The position numbers and the translations under genes are program-made. Positions 32,111 through 42,288 of a stretch of DNA of 64,000 bases are shown here, piece after piece. The notes under the pieces are model-generated. The model was given only the letters and a program-made list of their open reading frames with translations. It had not been told where the DNA came from and did not search any database. Within the stretch, counting starts at the first letter, position 1. Each line of letters starts with the position of its first letter. Source of the DNA: Melieria omissa (taxonomy: Eukaryota; Arthropoda; Insecta; Diptera; Ulidiidae); NCBI GenBank assembly GCA_963971225.1, contig OZ020269.1, forward strand, positions 98,260,040-98,324,039. Direction: 5' to 3'.

Positions 32111-33406
32111 AGGACTGTACCAGAAAAAATCCGGAAACAAGAAAAAATTCCTAGAAAATTTGCTTTTATAAAACTTAAACTTTTATTTCATTAATTAGTT
32201 ACATACATTCATTACTTTTAATTTCACATATTTTATTCGTAGATTAATCTTTATTCCTGCAAAAGCTGCGTACCTTTGCCTTGAGTCCTGCCATTAAGTT
32301 CCGCACAGTGGTTTCATCAATAGTCTTAGCCGCCTTATTCCATCTTTTGAAATATTTAATGTCCTTTGCTGCTCCTCCTTCTTTTTTTAGTTCTCGTTTA
32401 ATTATAGCCCAGTACCGCTCAATAGACCTCAACATTGGGGTATTTGGGGGATTGCAATCTTTAGCAACAAATTGTATATTATTTGCAGTATACCACTCCA
32501 CAGTCTTCCTGGCGTAATGGAAAGCTGCTAAATCGGGCCAAAATACTAATGAATCCCGGTGGGATTTAATAAAAGGCAAAATTCTTTTTTCCAAACATAC
32601 TTTGATATAAATTTCTTGGTTAATAGTGCTTTGGGTAATAAAAGAATCGGTTTTCAATCCACAAGAGCAAATTGCTTGCCAAACCATGTATTTGGAACCA
32701 AATTTTTCAGTTCCTATTTCTTTACATTTTTCCTTGACCTCTCCCTTTTTAGAAGCCGTGTAAAATTGTTTGCCAGGAAGCTGTTTAAAATCAGACTTAC
32801 AGTACGTTTCGTCATCCATTAAAACGCAGTCAAATTGTGGTAAACATTTTTCGTATAACTTTCTGCAGCGCGTTTTTGCTGCACGTTCCTGCTTTTCAGT
32901 TCTCTTTGGTACCTTCTGAGCTACAAATGTTTTCATCCCTCCTTCCTTTTTGTATCTCTGTATAGTTGATGGCGATACTCTAAATTTTAAGGCCATATCT
33001 CTTACAGAAGTGTTTGGGTGTTTCTTGAACTCCTGTAAAACTTCTTTCTGTAAGTCAGGGAGCTGAAATCCCATTTTACGGCCAGAACCAGCGGCTCTTT
33101 CGACAGTAAAACGTTGTTCATACCTATTTATGACATCATAAACAGTAGATTTGGGTAAATTAATTTTTTTGGCAATTTCATTTTTCGATAATTGCCTATA
33201 TTGCTGATAAGTGTGCAAAATAATATTTCGGTTAGCGTTTTCGTTCGACTCCATTTTAAGTAAAACCCCGTTTAAAATATTAAATTAAATTTAGAAAATA
33301 TGTATAAGGATTAAAGAATCAGGGCTGAAAATTTGAAAGTTGTCAGACAAAACCTTTCGTAGTTACAGGTCAAACTGTATTTCCGGATTTTTTCTGGCAC
33401 AGTCCT
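32111..33406 (-). mobile_element. Apparently complete DD37E Tc1/mariner-superfamily transposon
   Basis: 1296 bp bounded by inverted ends AGGACTGTACCAGAAAAAAT and its near-complement, each followed by TA (32109-32110, 33407-33408). It encodes one uninterrupted transposase. Among the elements in the window it is the only one that looks intact end to end. Confidence 0.9.
32244..33254 (-). CDS. DD37E-type transposase, 336 aa
   Basis: Cut-and-paste transposase that would bind the element ends and catalyse excision and insertion at TA. Residues 1-50 and 60-105 each form a helix-turn-helix (NEIAKKINLPKSTVYDVINR; TSVRDMALKFRVSPSTIQRY), followed by a GRK linker region. The catalytic triad is D147/D148 (MDDETY), D241 (FWPDLA) and E279 (LRSIERYW). 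There are 37 residues between D241 and E279, the spacing of the ITmD37E family first known from mosquitoes. YMVWQAICSCG and CNPPNTP are also typical of it. Length is normal for the family and there are no stops or frameshifts. The start is the only ATG that gives a full first helix, about 150 bp inside the transposon end. Confidence 0.9.
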   Translation of the reverse strand: MESNENANRNIILHTYQQYRQLSKNEIAKKINLPKSTVYDVINRYEQRFTVERAAGSGRKMGFQLPDLQKEVLQEFKKHPNTSVRDMALKFRVSPSTIQRYKKEGGMKTFVAQKVPKRTEKQERAAKTRCRKLYEKCLPQFDCVLMDDETYCKSDFKQLPGKQFYTASKKGEVKEKCKEIGTEKFGSKYMVWQAICSCGLKTDSFITQSTINQEIYIKVCLEKRILPFIKSHRDSLVFWPDLAAFHYARKTVEWYTANNIQFVAKDCNPPNTPMLRSIERYWAIIKRELKKEGGAAKDIKYFKRWNKAAKTIDETTVRNLMAGLKAKVRSFCRNKD

Positions 33407-33408
33407 TA

Positions 33409-34017
33409 GTTGCAACCCCGGAGAAAGTTGACGATAATGCATTTCTTTGTACATTGAGATAAAATCTTACCATATTTATTTATCGGTAGATCGGAATCAG
33501 CACTATAGTGAGCCTACCTACCTGCAAAATTTTTAAAGAGAATAAGACTTGTATTGCATATAATTTATCAAATTACGTTAGGAAAAAATTGGTAAGTGAA
33601 CAGACTTTTATTTGGAATGCCATATATGTAAATATATATATATAGTATAAATGTAGTTCATATACATACATTTATATATGTAACACAGATAAATATAAAT
33701 TTTTTCGCAGTATGTATGTATGTACGTAGAAAACATAAAACAAAATAGATGCTATACATTAGAATTATCCAAAAAATTGTAGGCCGATTTATATTTAGAA
33801 CATCATACATTGCTTTATGCGTATTTATGCGTAAGTCAACAATACTGAGCATACTTATAATGACGCATCCCTGATGTTCTAGTAAGTAATTCTGTAAGAA
33901 TTAGACAAAAAGCTGAATCAACTGATTATTTCCCGCGCTTTTTGTGAACTTCGAATTCAGGTATTGTAACGTGAAACATAAAACTGCAAGATATAACCGC
34001 GTTATATAAACTATGCA
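33409..34017. other. Spacer, no gene seen
   Basis: AT-rich with a TA run near 33640. Nothing recognised. Confidence 0.45.
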
Positions 34018-34235
34018 ATGGCTCGTGAATGTACTTCAAAAATGGCAGAAGTGTGCCAAATGTTGGAAGAAAGGAGCGATGAAGAAAACGCAGTCACGGT
34101 TGTTTAAATTCCGCCGCCAGTTGATGCTGTGAGTGATGAGGAAATACTGAACGACGACGACATGGTCATTTCGCAATTGAAAGATCCGACCGCGCTGAAC
34201 GAAATAGCTGGAGAAGTGGAAGTTGAGTAGCTAAA
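34018..34235 (+). mobile_element. Possible piggyBac-like transposase N-terminal remnant
   Basis: Read through one stop, the plus strand gives an acidic segment, EERSDEENAVTVV then IPPPVDAVSDEEILNDDDM. It resembles the acidic PPP.VD.V.DEE start of many piggyBac-family proteins. No catalytic part follows. Confidence 0.4.
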
Positions 34236-34244
34236 ATCAAAAGA

Positions 34245-34640
34245 CGGTACAGATTTTGCTGCCCCCGACTCTGTAAACTCTGCAAGCAACTCATTTCTAA
34301 GCTCTGCTGTACTATCTCATCCGCCATTTCGTTCCCTTTGAAATTGCTATGTCCAGACACCCATCAATGAAGCACAATATTACTTTAAAGTCTCCATTTT
34401 AACTACATACTTTGCATTCTGCCTTTAGAGCGACCTGACTTTCAACCAAAATAGTCATGTTCATCGCTTTAACTCAAATATCATTAAGAAGCCATTGCTA
34501 CCTCTTTAGACTCTGAGCTCTGCTGCACGTGTCTGGCAGATAGTAGGACGGTCTAGGTTGTAGATCCTTCCAGTAGAGATCAGCCCCGTCAGTGTAGTGA
34601 GTGTAGGTAACCAAAGCAAGTACTCTCTTTTGTCAGACCC
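34245..34640 (-). mobile_element. LINE RNase H remnant
   Basis: The minus strand encodes degenerate RNase H motifs in order: YTDGADL, TILVESQVALKAE (for the DSQAA motif), and WVSGHSNFKGNEMADE (for W.PGH....NE.AD). Stops and frameshifts are present. Confidence 0.6.
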
Positions 34641-34692
34641 TCGTCCTGAGTGGGTATTTTGACTCAGAAGTCAAAACAGTTGCATAATTGAG

Positions 34693-35277
34693 TTACCAAG
34701 ATGCAAAAAACATTGTGCATAATTTACATGTGGCCAACGATAATTTGAGTTTGGGAAACAGGAAAAAGTCACACGGTGCAAGATCAGGTGAATGCGGTGG
34801 CTGTTCGATGGTATTTATTGAATGTTTGGCCTTAAAATCGTTGATAATGTTGGCTCGGTGCGAGGGAGCATTATCGTCATGAAAAATCCATGAATTATCC
34901 TTCCACAATTGAGGCCGTTTACGGCGGATATTTTCACGCAAACGTCTTAAAACAGTCAAATAATAGTCTTTACCGACTGTTTGTCCTTTAGGGACGAATT
35001 CATGATGCACCACACCACGAATATCGAAGAAAACAATCAGCATTACCTTGATTTTCGAGCGACTTTGGCGTGGTTTTTTCGGTTTCGGCTCGTCTTTTCC
35101 TCTCCATTCCGATGATTGTTGGCTTGTTTGCATGTCGTACTCGTAGACCCATGTCTCGTCACCAGTTATGATGTGTTCCATGAAAGTTGGATCGGAATTG
35201 GCACGATCAAGCACGTCCAAAGAGACCCGTTCACGGTACTCATTTTGAAGAAAATTCTCAACAAAATCGCAACGCAC
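34693..35277 (-). mobile_element. Truncated mariner transposase fragment
   Basis: 194 codons open. It holds all three catalytic Asp of mariner: GDETWVYEYD, FHDDNAPSH and SPDLAPCDFFLF, the last two in D34D spacing. The N-terminal DNA-binding domain (about 120 residues) is missing and the 3' end is cut at about 34693, so it cannot act alone. No inverted ends seen. Confidence 0.8.
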
Positions 35278-35459
35278 TACTGAGGTGAACTGGTTTCAAC
35301 AGCTGCCGTAAACAAACTGTCCGACAGATCGCGCTCATTTTTGGCATAGTAATTAAGGACAGTGCTACCAACCTACAGAAACTTTAAATATCGAAAAATA
35401 TACAGCGCGCGAATTTTAAATGAGAATTTCCGAAAACTTTTCGGTCACAATGTATATTC

Positions 35460-36690
35460 AAAATGGGATGGTTAATGGGGTTTGGACAATACATTCTGAT
35501 TATTGCTTTGTAGAAACCCAAAAGTTGACAACGTCACAAATCCGATTCTGAAACTCAATTAATTTTGTATTTGTTGTACTCAAGAATATTGGTGATCGCT
35601 GAATAAATCATTGAAGTCGGTTCAGTAGTTTCCGAGAAACGATGTTTTCTCGCTTACTTAACTACTACATTTGCAAGTGGGGAGCCAATGGCATAGAAAA
35701 TGGTCAGTTTTGTATGGCAGCCCCCTTAAGACTTGGAGTTAGCGGGTAGGTATGTTTGGAAGAAACATTCGGAAGAGAAAATAAATGGGTGTCGGTCATA
35801 CATTTGATACATCTGGGAGCAATGGGAGCCCATTTTATAAAAACGACCATTTTGTACGGGAGCCCCATTAAGGGGGGAGTACACTTTGATTTTTCAAAAA
35901 AATGTATTTTTTTTTTTTTTGGCTTAAAATGTTCCTTGGGATGTATACTTTAATTTAGAAAAGACTCCAAGTCCGCCAGAATATTCCTTACCGCTTTACG
36001 AAGCGATTTCCTAAAACATGTACCGGCGCGCTGAGAGAGCATTTTATCTTTAAACGCGTTTATCTCGAAACGGGGCTTTTCAAACTGGCGTGGGAAATAA
36101 CTCTAACCAGTTATTATTAAATTTGGATATCGCCTAGGTTTTCTTGTTTAGAATTAAATTCTGCTTAGAAATACGTATCCACATTTTCGATTTTGTCAAA
36201 AATGGATTTTTAATCCACGATTTTGTAAGCATTTTTAGGGTTAAAAAATGGACTTTTTTTCCTAAGGCCACAACTTTTGAAAACAATTAATTTAAAAAAA
36301 ATCGGAATACGTATTTCTAACCCGAATTTCATTACTTATCAGGATTTTGTTCGATTTATGTTCCAGGATCACATGGGAAGGAGTATTTTCTCACGCCGTT
36401 TTCCGACTTCCGCGCGAGGACGCCCGCGCGACCTGGTGCACCGGCCACGGGGGGACGCCAATCGAGTTCAAAAAAATACAAATTGTAGTTCGAAGGATGA
36501 GTAATAAATGGGTTATAACATATTTGCCCTCCCTGAGTGTTTTATTGCTTAAAAAAATTAACGAAAATGCCTTACTTTTTGGACGTTCAAAGTGTACTCC
36601 CCCCTTAAGTGTTGGAGATAGGGGTGAGTATGTTAGAAAGAAATGTTCAGTTAGTAAAACTAGAGGGGTCGTTCATAGATTTTAACCCTC
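35460..36690. repeat. Old repeat with self-similar parts, split by a TTAA element
   Basis: CCCCCTTAAG followed by TTGGAGTTAG / TTGGAGATAG and TATGTT recurs at 35723 and 36600. The insertion 35872-36604 interrupts this sequence. No coding potential recognised. Confidence 0.4.
35872..36604. mobile_element. piggyBac-like MITE with TTAA target duplication
   Basis: 733 bp. The ends GGGGGGAGTACACTTTGA and TCAAAGTGTACTCCCCCC are perfect inverted repeats, and TTAA lies on both sides (35868-35871, 36605-36608). TTAA is the piggyBac target. No transposase; a GC-rich patch at 36390-36470 stands out against the AT-rich surroundings. Confidence 0.8.
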
Positions 36691-37045
36691 TAAGAGCAAC
36701 TTCTGACTAGCTGTGAAGCAATTTTTCAAATTTCCCAGCTTTTTTGTGAACTTTGACCTCGATGCGACGCCATTTAGCCCCACCCTAGCTCCAAAATTTT
36801 TTGACTCATGCACTTTTTCACCAAACCGCATAAAATGAGAGGTTGCGGACCATCGAGAACCCATTATTAAGAATTACCATACAACACTAAATCAAGTCTA
36901 ATACACATACATCGCATGTATATATCCATGTATATTTCAATCAAATTAAAATCTGTCAACTTAAAAACTGTGTTTCTTGTCAAAAAGGGCAATGGTTATG
37001 TATTTTTCTAAATTAATATATGCAGTACAAGTCTTATTTTCATAT
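36691..37045. other. Spacer, no gene seen
   Basis: Moderately AT-rich. Nothing recognised on either strand. Confidence 0.4.
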
Positions 37046-37408
37046 ATAGGGTGTTTTTTTTAGAGGTTTGTTTTTCGAATAGAGATAAAACTGCCATTTT
37101 GTGGTCAAATCTGGCAACTCTAATGTCATTTATGTTCAGTTTGGTTTGCCATTTCATCATGAACAGGTTGACAAAAGAACAACGCTTGCAAATCGTGCAA
37201 ATTTATTTCGAAAATAATGGTTCAGTTCGCGAAGTTTACCGCAAGCTCCGTCCATTTTATGGTCGTGGTGGCCGTTTGGCTGATGTTGTTTTTCATTATT
37301 AACGGCATACCTTCCTCTTTATTGTGAAATAAACATCCGATCATTTATCTCAAAAAATGGCATTTTTCTTTGAATACCAAAATAACACCTCTTGTTGGAA
37401 AACCCTAT
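37046..37408 (+). mobile_element. Chimeric MITE of two DUF4817-type Tc1-like elements
   Basis: The left end (AGGGTGTTTTTTTTAGAGG) and the N-terminal coding piece MNRLTKEQRLQIVQIYFENN...YRKLRPFYGR belong to one subfamily. They are joined directly to the last codons GRGGRLADVVFHY and the right end (CACCTCTTGTTGGAAAACCC) of the subfamily of 42661-43926. The two ends are similar but not matching inverted repeats. Confidence 0.65.
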
Positions 37409-37785
37409 ATGTAAGACTCCGGCTCAGCCACTCGCTCCTTACTCACCGGCACCTAATGGAAAACTCCACTCCACTCCCATGTCCCCTCTGTAGCAGGTAC
37501 ACAATCTCCATGAAACACCTTCTCGAAGAATGCGAAATTTTTAAAGGCCATAATACGCAAACCAAGTCACTAACAAATATGCCTAGTAACATAAACATTA
37601 TGACATAAACATATTGACAACATTATAAATATTACAAATACACTAAAAAGAGCTAACATCTACTAAATTATCTGAATTTTGTTAACCCGATAGGCTGAAG
37701 ACCATAGTAGTTAATGCCTAGTTTATAGTTTGTTTACAGAATTTATTTCATAAATAAACTTTTTATAATGATAATAATAATAATA
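37409..37785 (+). mobile_element. LINE 3' tail abutting gene D
   Basis: Identical in most positions to 45753-46044, the end of the LINE at 42289-46044. It encodes RLSHSLLTHRHL and PCPLCSRYTISMKHLLEEC (a terminal Cys/His motif), followed by the 3' UTR and a (TAA)n-type tail that runs directly into the last exon of gene D. Confidence 0.7.
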
Positions 37786-39264
37786 AAAATAATGTTGGCA
37801 CCAACATGTCCGTTCTGCTAACGGGAAAGTTGTCAATGAGGGCGGCCACCTCGGCGGGTCTGCAACAAAATGCATAGCCCAACGTGGTCTTGCGACGCAG
37901 CCGGCCAAAGTCGCTGTTCCTCAGCCACTCGATTTCATCGCACATATCCGTGCAGAATGTATGCGTGCTTGGCTCTTCGACCTGCAATCGAAAATATTCG
38001 TCAAAAAAGTGGTCAAAAGTTGTTGTTAGCTGAGTGTGAATTTGAAACGTACATAGGGCGAGTTGTGTGCGATGACCACAAACTCCTCGGCTATACCCTC
38101 TTCCAGAGACTTTATATAGGACCAGATGTAGGCAGGCGCCTGGACACGCAGACCATTGGAATTCACATACAGTGTGGCGTTGTCTTTGCCATCGGGTATG
38201 GAAACGCGTCCGTGAGTGCCCGTGTAGACCATATAAGTGAAATTTTGGGCGCGTTCTGCCAGTGCATTCAGGAAAAGACGCCAGTTGCCGAGGCGCAACT
38301 GCCGCAACCACATCGTGTTGAAGATGTATGAAAAGTCTGACAATGCCGGCAGCGACTTGTCTTGCAGCAAACTGTCAAAATCGAAGGCGAATGGCAGCAG
38401 CAATGGTTCATCTGATTGCATTTTTTTCAGTGATGCGTCAAAATCTTTCGGGCTTAATAGATTTGTGATAACGAGAAAATTATATGTTTTGATTTTGTAC
38501 GTTTTGGATTTAAGTTTGCTTACCTCATAAATGAAAAGTGGTAGTCGAGATCGTCGATTTGTTTGTGCAAATCAACGTTCAGCATATTGTCGCGTGTTCT
38601 ATTGGTTTCAATCTACAATAATGCGAAGCACATTGAATTGTAATAGTTGAATTTGACGACTGTCTACAAACCTGATCCATGATGACCGCTTCGTAGGTGC
38701 TGGGCTCGTAGGTCACATAGCTGACGTATTTCAGCGAAAGCTTGACGATGTCATAGCACACGCCGGCGACTACAACATCCCTTCCATTTGCCATTTCAAA
38801 GCCAATGCCGTAGGTGTTGAAATTGCAATTTGGCAGTGACTCGCTGCTTTCAAACAAGCTGAACGATGCTGAGTTGCTGTCGCACTGAATGTCGCAATTA
38901 GTTCTGTGACTGTTCCTAAAGTCTTCGTCTCTGGGCTTGGCGAACATAATTTGTTTGCCATCGCAAAACAGATCTACGGATTTTCCAAGTTCGCCGATAC
39001 AATTAGATGATCTGCCAGGAAGTAAAAGTGTGTCGATTTACAGAAATACACCGGCGAATGTTTTTTTTACATTTTCGAGCTGCAGTAAGCTGTGAGGTAT
39101 TCGTCAAAATACATCTTATTCATCGTTGCTCTAAAAGGAAGTTTTTGTGATCCAAATTCTTTCACAAAGAGAGGCGATGGTCCGGTTATGTCAAAGCTAC
39201 ACTGCGAGCATGCTGTATCGCCAGCGAAGAGCAAAACGACAGCTAATACAGTCAGACGCTCCAT
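37763..39264 (-). CDS. Gene D: secreted non-specific-nuclease-like protein (subfamily 2), intact
   Basis: Exons: 39071-39264, 38672-39011, 38524-38612, 38053-38452 and 37763-37981, giving 413 codons plus stop with no break. All introns are GT-AG; the first donor (GTAAAA) is weak and the last-but-one intron uses GT where C and E use GC. Signal peptide of 20 residues before QC. Conserved blocks: GKSVDLFC, VVAGVCYDI, LNVDLHKQID, YIFN, LGNW, APAYIWSYI, CTDMCDEIEWL, GYAFCC. Where active relatives have RGH, this reads LLLPFAFDF, so the catalytic Arg and His are both lost, and the Glu after GNW is Ala/Asn. The C-terminal FLLLLLSL and stop codon come from the LINE TAA tail next door, a tail unlike A's or E's. 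Probable secreted pseudoenzyme. Confidence 0.83.
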
Positions 39265-39335
39265 TTCCCTTCGGCGAAGATGTTCTCGTTGAAATGCAAA
39301 CTGAAAATGAACTGGTCTGCTGTTGTCGGCGATCA

Positions 39336-39342
39336 TTTTATA
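39336..39342 (-). promoter_or_regulatory. TATA box of gene D
   Basis: TATAAAA on the minus strand. Initiator-like CCAGTT lies about 30 bp downstream and TCAGTT about 40 bp downstream; the ATG at 39264 is the first after them. Confidence 0.5.
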
Positions 39343-39344
39343 CG

Positions 39345-40010
39345 ATCCCAATGAGAATAAATAGAAGAGGATTGCAAATGTGTGTAATCAAGAATATTGC
39401 TGACATAGGCCCTCTTCATGCCCTATCACGAGTCCATGCAATCAATAATGATAACTGCAATAATTTTGTTAGCGTAAATAAACAAAAGTTCAGCATTATT
39501 GCTCACATTGCATTTAATGTATGAACAAAAGTGTGTGCGAATCAGTGGCAGCCTTTTTATTCATTGAGCTTAAAAACGACTTAACATAAACAAAACATAA
39601 AAAATTAGATCGATATGAAATTCGCTTTTGTAAACTTTCTTTATTCGTCTGTAAATTATACACTTTGAACCATCAAATGTAATTAAAACAAATTAGACAC
39701 TTCATCTTTTAATATTCAAGGCTTCAGTTCCACTAATGGTGTAAAATGTATCACTCTCAAAATCTCCTAAACTGTCTCCTAAACAGTTCTTCCTCCCAAA
39801 ACTTTTCCTAAAAGGTCAAGAATCTTCTAAATCTAGAAGAAAATCTCCTGATCTGGACACACTGCATGTAATATTCAAAGAATGATTTTGTTTAACCCAA
39901 CATTCCAGTGTTATATAGTTTTTAAACGAAATATCGTGTTATATAAGACTACAGTGTAAGAAAAAAAACCTAAAATCGTTCAAGCAAGAACTATTCTTGT
40001 TGTATTTTAA
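39345..40010. other. Upstream flank of gene D
   Basis: Homologous to 27827-28489. No gene seen. Confidence 0.5.
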
Positions 40011-40011
40011 A

Positions 40012-40107
40012 TAAAATAAAATAAAATAAAATAAAATAAAATAAAATAAAATAAAATAAAATAAAATAAAATAAAATAAAATAAAATAAAATAAAATAAA
40101 ATAAAGT
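40012..40107. repeat. (TAAAA)n microsatellite in unit D
   Basis: About 19 copies of a 5-bp unit, at the place equivalent to the longer run at 28493-28628. Its reverse strand gives a false ORF of FILFY repeats. Confidence 0.95.
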
Positions 40108-40329
40108 AAAATATAAGCACTATAAAACACACCAAATTTCACATCTCAATATTTTGCGCGTTTTGAATTTAAAAAGGCACTAAATTTAGTGCGAAATGCA
40201 CTAAGTTGACAACAGTGGTCCTTGGACTCGTCTTTATTGATAACCGATAATTATATTACATTTTGGTTTTACCTCTAAGGCAATTCATAGGTATGTAGTG
40301 CAGGACAAATATCGTCGTAGAGCAATTAT

Positions 40330-41510
40330 ACTGATTGCAGTATAGTGGCATTGAGTTGCATGACTGTTCAGCGAGTCAGCGATCGGTTGATCAGACCATT
40401 GATTGCACAATGTGTAATAGGAGATTTGTGCCAACTGACTTGATGGACAACAATACAAACAATTATCAAATCATATGTAATCAAAGCCTCTGAAGGGCTT
40501 GAAAAAGTTTTGTCCAGTTGGTCACACCAAGAGATGACAGGGCGTCCTCAACTTGGTCCTTCCATCGGCGACTCGGTCTCAGCTGTTCGGTCTTGCGCCT
40601 TTTTCTTAAATATTCCAAGGGTCAGTGTCGTTTCACAACAGTGTCCATGCTTTTGCGTCAGAAAGGAGCACGGAGTACAAGTTTTGTCGGTCAAGAGAGG
40701 TCGCCGCTACTAAATAGCCCACCCAGGCCATAGTAGCAACCATTCTAATACCTTAAAACTTATCAGTTTTGAAAGTTTAAATGACAAATTTTTGATTTAG
40801 TAAATGAAGTAAAATCGTTTTTTTTTGTTCATCTATATAATTCGCAGGTCGTCGCTTATCAACATTAATGTACAAGTATCAGCCTCAGTTTGGCGATTTC
40901 GAATCGGGTGGAGCATTGATTTGAGTGCCTTATCAGTTGACCTTTTTGAATGGAGCAAATATATTTTTTTATTAACAATCAACGACTTTGAATTGTTGCA
41001 ATTGGGGGAACTCCCCACAACGAGAGCTAAAATAGTACCTTTCTGCAATTTTGTAAAAGTCAGTTTTTTATGGCAAACTATTCAGTTCTATGGCTGTCAT
41101 CTATGATATTGAAACAGCATTATTTACTGTTATCTTGTTTTTTTTTTAATATCAGTTGACGCTCACAAACTCGAGCCACTTTGTACAAAGAAAATGTAGA
41201 TTTTCCGAAATGTTCGATTTTCGGGGCGTTTTTTGATTCATGTAACAAGTACAAAAAAATAGTGAATTGCATGTAAAATCCTGAATTTGAAGTAATTCGA
41301 ACAAGTTTTATTGTAAACGGTTTTATGATGAGTTCTAAAATGTCAAGCGTTTTGGAAACTTGCCACACTTTTTGCACCAGTTAAACCCTCTATTGCCCCA
41401 TATGGCCCTAAGGCAGTGTCCACCAAAACCTAGAAAAGTCCACATAAATTTTAATTTTTTTAAATGAAATTTTTAGGGCATGTTATAGATAAATTAAGTT
41501 GTTATTTCTT
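40330..41510. repeat. LINE-derived ancestral segment and right flank, unit D
   Basis: Homologous to C 28860-29372 and 30982-31620 without the piggyBac-like element, giving the empty site for that insertion near 40835. No working gene. Confidence 0.55.
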
Positions 41511-41939
41511 TAACCCTTTCAGTCACATTGTCCAATATATTGGACTACAGCCCACACAATTCATACAGAACGGAATTATTTTCATGTCGGAAAGAGTTTA
41601 TGTAGCACGGCTGCAAGTATCACATGTTTCCCATTATTATCAGTTGAAATTTGAACTTTATGGAAATTAGTAGAATTAATTATTTCGTGAAAAGTAAAGA
41701 AAAGAAAAAAATATTAAAAATACTTTTCGTTAAAAGATTAAAACAAGAAAACTACGAGTGAGTACCTTGTAATGTAATTTATTGATTTGAAGTGTTTTAT
41801 AGTGAAAAAAAGGATTCGCAGTTACTTTTTCGGCTTGGGAAAGCAAACTGCCTTTAGGCTGCATCAGGCACCAAAGCGAACAGATTTAATGCATTTGGTC
41901 ACTAACGTATACTTGTATGCGGTTTCTTTAAAAAGGACT
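41511..41939. other. Spacer after unit D, no gene seen
   Basis: Contains CCAATATATTGG, a 12-bp palindrome. Nothing else recognised. Confidence 0.4.
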
Positions 41940-42288
41940 TTGGGACAGAAAACGAAAAACTGACTATGTCAAGTTACTATAAATGACCTCTAGTTTCAGG
42001 TCTATATCAAAATTTGGATGGGTCTCGGCAAATTGTTTCTTTTTTTGCCGCACGGTGTAATAAATGTAAAGTTGGTGTTATCACTCACTGCTTCATAACT
42101 TTGTCATTTTTCTTTCGATTCTTTTGATGTTGGGCTTAATATTTGCAGAGGAGATTTAATTTAATTTATAATTTTATTTAATTATTTTATTTAATAATTT
42201 ATTTTATCCATAAAAACTTCATTAAACAATTTATGATTTTGAAAATGGTCGAAAAATGCACTTTTTTACAACTTTCGCCGTCGGTAAC
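41940..42288. repeat. hAT-like interspersed repeat, copy 3 (partial)
   Basis: Matches parts of 11942-12587 in the same orientation (GGACTTTGGGACAGAAAACG, then CATAACTTTGTCAT). It ends where the LINE begins. Confidence 0.5.

Noticed and set aside
37870..38331. 153-codon plus-strand ORF opposite gene D (and the matching one opposite E)
   Set aside because: Antisense shadow of the conserved exons.
39939..40142. ORF of FILFY repeats
   Set aside because: Translation of the (TAAAA)n microsatellite.
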